Shown: in pieces, positions 1 through 4,568 of the stretch
Layout: every line of letters begins with the position of its first letter
How positions within the stretch are numbered: the first letter of the stretch is position 1
Origin: Candidatus Parcubacteria bacterium
Lineage (GTDB): Bacteria; Patescibacteriota; Patescibacteriia; CAIXNZ01
DNA: 5,251 nucleotides
Assembly (NCBI GenBank): GCA_026395675.1
Contig: JAPLYF010000071.1
Coordinates: 1 to 5,251, forward strand
Direction: 5' to 3'
The notes under the pieces: model-generated
What the model saw: only the letters and a program-made list of their open reading frames with translations
Databases searched by the model: none
What the model was told of the DNA's origin: nothing
Program-made: the position numbers and the translations under genes

Positions 1-221
1 AAAAATTTTCTGCCTTGTCCTGATTTAAGAAACTTTTCACGCTTCATTGCTTCGGATCTTGTATTGTATTCTTCGAAATATATTAATTTCCAAGGCCTGC
101 GGCCCGATGTATATCTACATTTTCCTGCATTGTGCTTATTAATTCTTTTTTCCAAATTTTCGCATGAACCTACATATCTATTATTGTGACTTTCGCTCAT
201 TAGAACAAAAGCATTATACAT
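1..221 (-). CDS. GIY-YIG domain nuclease, UPF0213/YhbQ-like (partial, C-terminus beyond left edge)
   Basis: The complement strand reads from an ATG at 221 for 73 codons without a stop and leaves the window. The protein fits the small stand-alone GIY-YIG nuclease family, usually about 80-100 residues, so only the C-terminal end is missing. Visible family marks are FVLMS (residues 5-9, the GIY strand), RYVGSC (15-20, the YIG strand), an arginine and histidine in the following helix (R26, H30-N31), the GRRPWKLIYFEEY block (40-52), and a REKFLK helix (61-66) whose glutamate is probably the metal-binding one. One oddity is that the usual first tyrosine of the GIY motif appears to be phenylalanine (F5). 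Members of this family are thought to cut or nick DNA; the cellular role of UPF0213-type proteins is not settled. The gene diverges from the sigma factor gene and its 5' end faces the palindrome cluster. No clear ribosome binding site precedes the ATG; the upstream bases are A/T only for about 18 nt. Confidence 0.88.
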   Translation of the reverse strand, partial: MYNAFVLMSESHNNRYVGSCENLEKRINKHNAGKCRYTSGRRPWKLIYFEEYNTRSEAMKREKFLKSGQGRKF

Positions 222-259
222 ATTTGTTTTTATTTTTATAGGTAGATTAATTTCCGAAT

Positions 260-289
260 GGCGGCTCCTTCGCCAGAGGCGAATGCGCC
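260..289. repeat. GC-rich inverted repeat (hairpin 1)
   Basis: TTCGCC (269-274) and GGCGAA (278-283) form a perfect 6-bp stem around the 3-nt loop AGA. An outer GGCG (260-263) can pair with CGCC (286-289) across an asymmetric internal loop. It is the first palindrome upstream of the GIY-YIG gene, about 40 nt before its start codon. Confidence 0.6.
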
Positions 290-311
290 CATCCAATCCT
301 TTAGCTTGTCA

Positions 312-386
312 CATTAATGGGTCTTTGGCGCAAAAGGCCGCTGCCTTATCCGCCTTAGGCGGACGACTCCCCAAAGGTGATTAATG
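312..386. repeat. Nested inverted repeat (stem-loop 2)
   Basis: The arms CATTAAT (312-318) plus CTTTGG (323-328) are complementary to CCAAAG (371-376) plus ATTAATG (380-386), with a small 4/3-nt internal loop between the two helices. The enclosed 42 bases contain a perfect palindrome, TCCGCC TTA GGCGGA (349-363). The nested arrangement makes a branched or extended structure of about 75 nt possible on either strand. No T-tract follows on either side, so it does not look like an intrinsic terminator. Confidence 0.5.
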
Positions 387-387
387 A

Positions 388-432
388 CCAACCTTCGTTG
401 GCCGTAGCCCCGCTCTGCGGGGCGAAGGCCAA
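388..432. repeat. Inverted repeat with two competing pairings (stem-loop 3)
   Basis: The core GCCCCGC (407-413) pairs perfectly with GCGGGGC (417-423) around the loop TCT. After a 3/3-nt internal loop an outer stem TTGGCC (398-403) pairs with GGCCAA (427-432). The same GTTGG (397-401) can instead pair with CCAAC (388-392) around the loop CTTC. The left half of the outer stem is therefore shared by two mutually exclusive hairpins. It starts one base after the right arm of the preceding structure. Confidence 0.6.
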
Positions 433-443
433 TGATCAATAAT

Positions 444-463
444 CCTGCCTGACGGCAGGCAGG
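444..463. repeat. Slippery palindrome (hairpin 4)
   Basis: CCTGCC (444-449) pairs with GGCAGG (454-459) around TGAC, or CCTGCCT (444-450) pairs with AGGCAGG (457-463) around GACGGC. The two registers arise because the GGCAGG arm is repeated with a 4-base offset. It marks the abrupt right boundary of the GC-rich block; beyond it the sequence becomes almost pure A/T. Confidence 0.6.
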
Positions 464-491
464 CAAATATCAAACAATAATTAAAATATAA

Positions 492-505
492 ATTCCTAAT
501 TCCTA
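492..505. repeat. Tandem heptamer, two copies of ATTCCTA
   Basis: Two exact head-to-tail copies of ATTCCTA occupy 492-498 and 499-505 in otherwise low-complexity A/T sequence. With only two units it may be chance or a remnant of an intergenic repeat family. No function is evident. Confidence 0.4.
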
Positions 506-527
506 AACTTGGGAAAAATAAAAAAAT

Positions 528-540
528 AACTGAATCAGTT
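528..540. promoter_or_regulatory. 13-bp perfect palindrome, possible operator
   Basis: AACTGA (528-533) and TCAGTT (535-540) are exact reverse complements around a single central A. A 1-nt loop is too small for an RNA hairpin, so if it has a function it is more likely a binding site for a dimeric protein. It lies 66 bases upstream of the sigma factor -35 box. In such AT-rich DNA a 6+6 palindrome can arise by chance. Confidence 0.3.
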
Positions 541-606
541 GTTCGTATTATATCGTAAAATTTATCCAAAGTCAAGGAAAAATAAAAAGATTTTAGCAAA
601 TAAGCT

Positions 607-635
607 TTGACATTTTGAAAATTTTGTATTATAGT
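607..635 (+). promoter_or_regulatory. Housekeeping-type promoter of the sigma factor gene
   Basis: A perfect -35 hexamer TTGACA (607-612) is followed after exactly 17 bp by TATAGT (630-635), one mismatch from TATAAT. The predicted transcription start is near 642, giving a leader of about 18 nt before the ATG at 660. The placement also decides the gene start: a possible in-frame TTG at 615 lies between the two boxes and would not be in the transcript. This is a primary-sigma promoter, so the ECF factor appears to be made by the housekeeping polymerase, not only by itself. Confidence 0.75.
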
Positions 636-659
636 TATATTTATATTATTAAATTTTAT

Positions 660-1217
660 ATGGAAAATTTATCTGATACACAATTAATTGAAGAATATTT
701 ACAGGGCAACGAGGAGTCACTAAGAGACTTGTTTTCCCGCTATTTAAAGCCAATTTACACTTTTATTTTTAGATATATTAATGATGGGAATGAAGCTCAA
801 GATTTGACCCAGGAAGTTTTTATCAGAGTTTGGAAAAATTTGAAAAAATTTGACAAACAAAAAAGGTTTAAACCCTGGATTTTCAAGATTGCGAAAAATA
901 TCACCATTGATTTTTTGCGCCAGAAAAAAAATATACCTTTTTCTAATTTTGAAAATGATAAGGAAAATTCGCTGGCTGAAACTATTAGTGACCCGGCACC
1001 TTTGCCATCAGAACTTTTTGCTGATAAAGAACTTAAGCAAAAACTTGAAGCGGTCTTGCAGAAATTAGCGCCTCAAAACCGCCTGGTTTTAACGATGTAT
1101 TATAATGATCATTATAATTTTAGAGAAATCGCGGAAATATTAAACGAATCGCTTAATACAATAAAAAGCCGACAGCGGCGGGCGATTATAGACCTAAGAA
1201 AATTATTAATTAAATAA
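660..1217 (+). CDS. ECF-type RNA polymerase sigma factor, sigma-70 family (185 aa)
   Basis: This is an alternative sigma factor with only regions 2 and 4, the ECF (group IV) layout. Region 2 spans about residues 22-90: the core-binding signature AQDLTQEVFIRVW (46-58) is followed by FKPWIFKIAKNITIDFLR (70-87), the helix that recognises and melts the -10 element. A linker rich in acidic and polar residues (91-125) leads to region 4 (126-183), where LAPQNRLVLTMYY and the helix-turn-helix FREIAEILNESLNTIKSRQRRA (about 154-175) read the -35 element. The length is typical of the family. The ATG at 660 is preferred over a TTG at 615 because that TTG lies inside the promoter and the extra residues resemble no sigma factor. 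No Shine-Dalgarno sequence is visible. It ends 17 nt before a strong terminator. It probably directs transcription of membrane-stress or export genes, plausibly the transporter downstream; its target promoters are not known. Confidence 0.93.
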   Translation: MENLSDTQLIEEYLQGNEESLRDLFSRYLKPIYTFIFRYINDGNEAQDLTQEVFIRVWKNLKKFDKQKRFKPWIFKIAKNITIDFLRQKKNIPFSNFENDKENSLAETISDPAPLPSELFADKELKQKLEAVLQKLAPQNRLVLTMYYNDHYNFREIAEILNESLNTIKSRQRRAIIDLRKLLIK

Positions 1218-1234
1218 ATGCACCAAAATTAAGA

Positions 1235-1266
1235 CCCCTTACGTATTAATAAGTAGGGGGGTTTTT
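1235..1266 (+). terminator. Rho-independent terminator after the sigma factor gene
   Basis: CCCCTTAC (1235-1242) pairs with GTAGGGGG (1253-1260) in an 8-bp stem containing one G-T pair, around a 10-nt A/T-rich loop. It is followed by one G and then TTTTT (1262-1266). The position, 17 nt after the sigma factor stop codon, is classic. It separates the sigma gene from the membrane and transporter genes, which lie on the same strand, so it either ends the transcript or attenuates it. Confidence 0.85.
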
Positions 1267-1291
1267 ATTTAATAAAATATGTTTTAAAAAT

Positions 1292-1486
1292 ATGCAGGAC
1301 TATGAAAAATTATTCAGTTTTTTAAATGAACCAAAATTACCCGAGAATCTGCTGGACAAAATAATGTTCCGGATTACAGAAGAGAAAAAACTTAATGTCT
1401 TGAAAAAGAAATTAATGATTTTTTCTTTGGGAACTGCATTTTCAGTAGTAGCTTTGGTCTTTGCATTAAAGAAAAACAAATTTTAA
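1292..1486 (+). CDS. Small single-pass membrane protein, candidate anti-sigma factor (64 aa)
   Basis: The first 40 residues are charged and helical (the stretch KLPENLLDKIMFRITEEKKL is typical) and are predicted to be cytoplasmic. A single hydrophobic segment at about 41-59 follows, then the short basic tail KKNKF. There is no cysteine or histidine, so it is not a zinc-binding anti-sigma domain. The layout of cytoplasmic helix plus one membrane anchor, encoded directly after an ECF sigma factor, is that of a membrane-bound anti-sigma factor that holds the sigma factor at the membrane. That role is inferred from position and shape only; I recognise no family. It almost lacks an extracytoplasmic part, so it could not itself sense much outside and may rely on a partner, or may be a shortened version of a longer protein. 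The ATG at 1292 is the first usable start after the terminator; an ATG at 1279 meets a stop two codons later. No Shine-Dalgarno sequence is seen. Confidence 0.7.
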   Translation: MQDYEKLFSFLNEPKLPENLLDKIMFRITEEKKLNVLKKKLMIFSLGTAFSVVALVFALKKNKF

Positions 1487-1508
1487 CTAAAATTTAACTT
1501 GCTAATAT
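1482..1508 (+). promoter_or_regulatory. Possible regulated promoter: TTTAACT direct repeat plus -10 box
   Basis: Two identical TTTAACT units (1482-1488 and 1493-1499) are spaced 11 bp start to start, about one helical turn. TAATAT (1503-1508), a good -10 candidate, follows 3 bp later. There is no matching -35 hexamer at 17 bp, as expected of an activator-dependent promoter. Tandem heptamers with 11-bp period are typical of OmpR/PhoB-family response regulator sites. The predicted start would fall at about 1514-1516, at or next to the ATG at 1516, implying a leaderless mRNA. The first repeat overlaps the stop codon of the 64-residue gene. All of this is inference in A/T-rich sequence. Confidence 0.35.
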
Positions 1509-1515
1509 TAAATTT

Positions 1516-2052
1516 ATGGACCTTAATAAAATTTTTCAGACAAAATCATTTAGGATTTTTATACTGGTGATCGGCTGCATTATAATCGCCCTGTTAATTT
1601 TTAGATTAGGTATTTTTGTCGGCTATAAAAAAGCCAATTTTACTTATGGCTGGGGCGAAAATTATCATCGCAATTTCGGCGGGCCAAAAGGCGGTTTTTT
1701 TGGCGATTTTAAAGATGGAGAGTATCTGGATGCCCACGGCGTTTCTGGCCAGATTATTAAAATTGACGGCTCAACTTTGATTATCAAGGGAAAAGATAAT
1801 ACTGAAAAAAATGTTCAGATTAATGAAAATACCATGATCAGAAGCTTAAACAATACTATTCAAGCTGTTGATTTAAAGGTAAATGATTTTATTGTCATAA
1901 TAGGTGATGCTAATAACGAAGGACAGGTTGTGGCTAAATTTATTAGAGTCTTACCGCCACCGCCAGCAGGCGGACCAGTGCCTCCTATTCAACCTGACAT
2001 TAAAGTAAATGCAAATAATAATATAAATTCAAATCTCAATCTTAATAAGTAA
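1516..2052 (+). CDS. Membrane-anchored protein with DUF5666-like beta domain (178 aa)
   Basis: One N-terminal hydrophobic segment (about residues 13-36) anchors the protein, with basic residues before it and KK just after it. A glycine- and aromatic-rich linker (44-73, including FGGPKGGFFGDF) follows. The domain at about 74-146 is built of short beta strands: HGVSGQIIKIDGSTLIIKG, then a polar stretch and TMIRS, then LKVNDFIVIIGDANNEGQVVAKFIRVL. This pattern, in which a strand pair stating what is stored is followed by a 'V-N-D-F-I-V-I-I-G' strand, resembles DUF5666, an OB-like beta-barrel domain of unknown function in exported proteins. The tail is proline-rich (147-160, with PPPP) and ends in asparagine repeats (165-178), so it is probably disordered. 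It starts 29 nt after the 64-residue gene and ends 18 nt before the adaptor ATG, so it is probably co-transcribed with the transporter. It may be an accessory or sensory partner; its function is unknown. No Shine-Dalgarno sequence is present. Confidence 0.8.
   Translation: MDLNKIFQTKSFRIFILVIGCIIIALLIFRLGIFVGYKKANFTYGWGENYHRNFGGPKGGFFGDFKDGEYLDAHGVSGQIIKIDGSTLIIKGKDNTEKNVQINENTMIRSLNNTIQAVDLKVNDFIVIIGDANNEGQVVAKFIRVLPPPPAGGPVPPIQPDIKVNANNNINSNLNLNK
1960..1973. repeat. GC-rich palindrome inside the DUF5666-like gene
   Basis: CCGCC (1960-1964) and GGCGG (1969-1973) flank the loop AGCA. It encodes part of the Pro/Gly linker (PPPAGG) just after the beta domain. It shares the CCGCC...GGCGG(A) arms with the intergenic palindrome at 349-363, although proline and glycine codons alone can produce such a pattern. 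Confidence 0.4.
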
Positions 2053-2070
2053 TAATTGAAAATTATAATT

Positions 2071-3855
2071 ATGTTTAAAAAAATTTTTCAATTTATTCTC
2101 AAACATAAAATACTTATCAGCTTGATAGGAATTGGCTTGATAATTGGGGGTTATTTTGTTTTTAAGTCTTTAACTTCTACTCCTGCGGCTGCTCATTATG
2201 TCATAGCTACTGTTGAAAAAGGGACCTTAATAACTTCTGTCTCTGGCACTGGCCAAATTTCTGTTACTAATCAGGTTGATGTCAAAGCCAAAGCTTCCGG
2301 CGACCTCTACAATGTTCCAATTGTGGCAGGGCAAGAAGTAAAGACCGGCGCTATTTTGGCACAGATAAATGCCAAGGATGCTCTTAAATCAGTCCGGGAT
2401 GCCAAGGCAAATTTAGACAGCGCTAAATTATCTTTAGAAAAACTGCAAGAGCCAGCTGACCAATTATCCATAACCCAGGCCCAAAATGCACTAGCCCAGG
2501 CGCAAGAGGCAAAACAACAAGCTGAAGACGATCTAAAGAAATCCTATGATGATGGCTTTAATACGGTCTCTAATGTTTTTCTTCAGTTGCCAAATATAAT
2601 TACTGGGTTGGAGGATGTACTTTTTGGCAATGAATTAGGCGGCAGCTCACAATGGAACATAGATTATTATGCCAATGCCGTGCCCTTTGATGAAGCCAAA
2701 ATTTTTGAATATAAAGAGCTTACTTTAAAATCTGCTCAGGCAGCCCGTGCGGAATTTGATAAAAATTTTAGTGACTATAAAACTGCCAATCGATTTTCTG
2801 ACATTAGCGTAATTGAAGCTCTACTCGATGAAACTTACAATACTAGCAAAATTTTTTCTGAAGCAATTAAAAATACAAATAATTATATCCAATTTTATGA
2901 AGATGCTTTGGCCCGTCATAATCAAAAGCCAGATAGCGCTGCTAATACGCAATTAGCCACTTTAAATACTTATACTGGTCAAGTAAATACTCATTTGCAG
3001 AATTTATTATCAATTATAAATACTATTGCCTCTGATAAAACTTCAATTGTTAATTCTGAGAGCACTATTATTGAAAAATCTCAATCATTGGCTAAATTAC
3101 AAGCAGACATAGATCCTCTGGATCTTAAAACGCAAGAGCTCTCAATCCAGCAAAGGCAAAATGCACTTTGGGATGCGAGTGAAAAGTTAGCCGATTACAC
3201 GGTGCGCGCGCCTTTTGACGGTGTCATTGCCGTAGTTAGTGTCAAAAAAGGCGATTCCATTTCCAGCGGAACATCAATTGCCACTCTGATCACTCAACAA
3301 AAAACAGCGGAAATTTCCTTAAACGAAGTTGATGTCTCCAAAATTAAAATCGGCCAAAAGGCCACCCTAACTTTTGATGCCATAGATGGCTTGAGTATTA
3401 CTGGCGAAGTCGCTGAAATTGATACCTTAGGCACAGTAACGCAAGGAGTTGTAACTTATAATGTAAAAATAATATTTGATACCCAAGATGAAAGGGTCAA
3501 ACTCGGCATGAGCGCGTCAGCTGCGATTATTACAGATTCCAAACAAGATGTTCTTCTTTTGCCTAATTCTGCCATTAAATCTTTTGGCACAACTAGCTAT
3601 GTAGAAATGCCTAATGAAGAAATCCCAGCCAGTGACCTAAATAATAAAAGTGGCATCACTTTAAAAAACCCTTTGCGCCAACAGCCGATTGAAATTGGCT
3701 TGGCCAATGATTCCCAAACTGAAGTTACTGATGGCTTAAAAGAAGGCGATCAAATTATTACGCAAACTATAAATTCCAATGCCTCAACTACCCAGACGCA
3801 AAGTTCTGCTTTAAGAATCCCCGGCATTGGCGGTGGCGGATTTAGAGGAAATTAA
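2071..3855 (+). CDS. MacA/HlyD-like membrane-fusion adaptor of an ABC exporter (594 aa)
   Basis: The protein is anchored by one N-terminal membrane helix (about residues 13-31) and otherwise lies outside the cytoplasmic membrane. In order it shows the first half of a biotinyl-lipoyl-like domain (60-100: GQISVTNQVDVKAKASGDL, then VPIVAGQEVKTGAILAQIN), a very long helical hairpin (about 101-375), the second lipoyl half (376-408: YTVRAPFDGVIAVVSVKKGD), a beta-barrel (411-488, with EVDVSKIKIGQKATLTFDA) and a membrane-proximal domain (492-565, ending in GLKEGDQIITQ). The tail is Ser/Thr/Gln- and then Gly-rich. MacA proteins are about 370 residues; the excess is almost all in the hairpin, where about 155-330 is an inserted, mostly helical region. 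The partners are the ATPase and permease encoded next, which it should couple to the outside. The ATG at 2071 is preferred over a TTG at 2056 because MFKKIFQFILKHK is a normal start before the anchor. No Shine-Dalgarno sequence is seen. The stop is 1 nt before the ATPase start. Confidence 0.92.
   Translation: MFKKIFQFILKHKILISLIGIGLIIGGYFVFKSLTSTPAAAHYVIATVEKGTLITSVSGTGQISVTNQVDVKAKASGDLYNVPIVAGQEVKTGAILAQINAKDALKSVRDAKANLDSAKLSLEKLQEPADQLSITQAQNALAQAQEAKQQAEDDLKKSYDDGFNTVSNVFLQLPNIITGLEDVLFGNELGGSSQWNIDYYANAVPFDEAKIFEYKELTLKSAQAARAEFDKNFSDYKTANRFSDISVIEALLDETYNTSKIFSEAIKNTNNYIQFYEDALARHNQKPDSAANTQLATLNTYTGQVNTHLQNLLSIINTIASDKTSIVNSESTIIEKSQSLAKLQADIDPLDLKTQELSIQQRQNALWDASEKLADYTVRAPFDGVIAVVSVKKGDSISSGTSIATLITQQKTAEISLNEVDVSKIKIGQKATLTFDAIDGLSITGEVAEIDTLGTVTQGVVTYNVKIIFDTQDERVKLGMSASAAIITDSKQDVLLLPNSAIKSFGTTSYVEMPNEEIPASDLNNKSGITLKNPLRQQPIEIGLANDSQTEVTDGLKEGDQIITQTINSNASTTQTQSSALRIPGIGGGGFRGN
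3844..3849 (+). promoter_or_regulatory. Ribosome binding site of the ABC ATPase gene
   Basis: AGAGGA (3844-3849) lies 7 nt before the ATG at 3857, within the last codons of the adaptor gene. It is the clearest Shine-Dalgarno sequence in the window and fixes the ATPase start at 3857 instead of an upstream in-frame TTG at 3827. With only 1 nt between adaptor stop and ATPase start, translation of the two is probably coupled. Confidence 0.7.
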
Positions 3856-3856
3856 T

Positions 3857-4561
3857 ATGATTGAATGTAAAAACATTACTAAAAAATATATTAGCGGCGC
3901 AACAGAAACTTTTGTTCTTAAAGGTTTAACATTTACCATTAAAGATGGAGAATTTGTAGCCATCATGGGTCCTTCTGGCTCTGGCAAATCAACCTTAATG
4001 CATATTATCGGCGCTTTAGACACTCCCTCTAGCGGCCAATATTTATTAGATGGCCAGGATGTCTCTAAGCTATCTGATGATGAATTGGCTGAAATTAGAA
4101 AAAATAAAATTGGTTTTGTTTTTCAGTCCTTTAATTTGCTGCCACGAGCCACTGTTTTGCGCAATGTCATGTTGCCGCTTGTTTATGCCAATGTGTCCAA
4201 GGAAGAAAGAGTCAAACAAGCGAAAATTGCTTTAAAAAATGTCGGACTGGAAGAATCGCATTTTTATCAACTTTCCAATCAGCTTTCCGGCGGACAAATG
4301 CAGCGCGTGGCTATTGCCCGAGCCCTCATCAATAATCCGTCTCTAATTCTGGCTGATGAGCCAACTGGCAATCTGGATACTAAAACTGGAGAAATAGTCC
4401 TTAATACCTTTCAAAAGTTAAATGATCAACAAAATCATACCATTATCCTAATTACCCATGAACTTAATGTAGCTGAACATGCTGATCGTATTATCCGCAT
4501 ACGCGATGGCGAAATCGTTGAGGACAGCAAAAATGGAAAAAAAAGAATTATTAACGCTTAA
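3857..4561 (+). CDS. ABC transporter ATPase, MacB/LolD type (234 aa)
   Basis: This is a complete nucleotide-binding subunit that powers the exporter by ATP hydrolysis at the cytoplasmic face of the membrane. All ABC motifs are intact: Walker A GPSGSGKST (residues 38-46), Q-loop FVFQSFNLLP with Q90, signature LSGGQMQR (143-150), Walker B LILADE (163-168, catalytic E168), D-loop GNLD (171-174) and the switch histidine in ITHE (H201). FNLLPRATVLRNVMLPL after the Q-loop and ADEPTGNLDTKTGEIV are characteristic of the MacB/LolD/FtsE-like group (mechanotransmission exporters), as is the length of 220-245 residues. The ATPase and permease are separate proteins here, whereas E. coli MacB is a fusion of the two. 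Adaptor upstream (1-nt gap) and permease downstream (7-nt gap) indicate one operon. The start is set by the AGAGGA site 7 nt upstream. The exported substrate cannot be deduced from this subunit. Confidence 0.96.
   Translation: MIECKNITKKYISGATETFVLKGLTFTIKDGEFVAIMGPSGSGKSTLMHIIGALDTPSSGQYLLDGQDVSKLSDDELAEIRKNKIGFVFQSFNLLPRATVLRNVMLPLVYANVSKEERVKQAKIALKNVGLEESHFYQLSNQLSGGQMQRVAIARALINNPSLILADEPTGNLDTKTGEIVLNTFQKLNDQQNHTIILITHELNVAEHADRIIRIRDGEIVEDSKNGKKRIINA
4520..4524 (+). promoter_or_regulatory. Possible ribosome binding site for an upstream permease start
   Basis: GAGGA (4520-4524) lies 8 nt before an ATG at 4533 that is in frame with the permease gene and would add 12 residues (MEKKELLTLKII), overlapping the ATPase gene by 29 nt. 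The bases also encode Val-Glu-Asp in the ATPase, so the match may be accidental. The usual permease start at 4569 has no such site. Confidence 0.35.
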
Positions 4562-4568
4562 AATTATT

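Larger units (their letters stand above)
222..606. other. Intergenic region without a supported gene, between divergent genes
   Basis: About 385 bases separate the GIY-YIG start from the sigma factor promoter. The left two thirds (about 255-465) are GC-rich and packed with inverted repeats, listed separately. The right third (466-606) is very AT-rich, with a tandem ATTCCTA heptamer and a 13-bp palindrome. An open frame on the minus strand from 599 to 381 is best read as chance: its last part is simply the palindromes translated, it has no family resemblance, and it has no start signal. Because both flanking genes start towards this region, the hairpins are not placed as terminators for either of them. 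Confidence 0.7.

Noticed and set aside
381..599. 72-codon open frame on the minus strand in the intergenic region
   Set aside because: Its C-terminal part is the translated palindromes, the rest is A/T-driven low-complexity sequence, and it has no start signal or family resemblance.
222..606. CRISPR array or tRNA gene in the repeat-rich intergenic region
   Set aside because: The repeats are different palindromes without regular spacing or a shared direct repeat, and no cloverleaf with a T-loop-like GTTCRA motif and acceptor stem can be drawn.
615..659. Upstream TTG start for the sigma factor
   Set aside because: It lies between the -35 and -10 boxes of a strong promoter and adds 15 residues (mostly Ile/Tyr) not seen in sigma factors.
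850..1068. Open frame overlapping the sigma factor gene in another frame
   Set aside because: It is fully inside a well-supported sigma factor gene and its translation is basic, unstructured and without family features.
1218..1291. ECF-type promoter directly upstream of the 64-residue gene
   Set aside because: TAAAAT at 1273-1278 could serve as a -10 box, but the expected -35 position falls in the terminator stem and shows neither TTGACA-like nor GGAAC-like sequence.
3811..4023. Minus-strand open frame across the adaptor/ATPase junction
   Set aside because: It is antisense to two confident genes, including the Walker A region, and has no independent coding evidence.
4050..4235. Plus-strand open frame inside the ATPase gene
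   Set aside because: Out-of-frame shadow of the ATPase, whose motifs are intact in the main frame.
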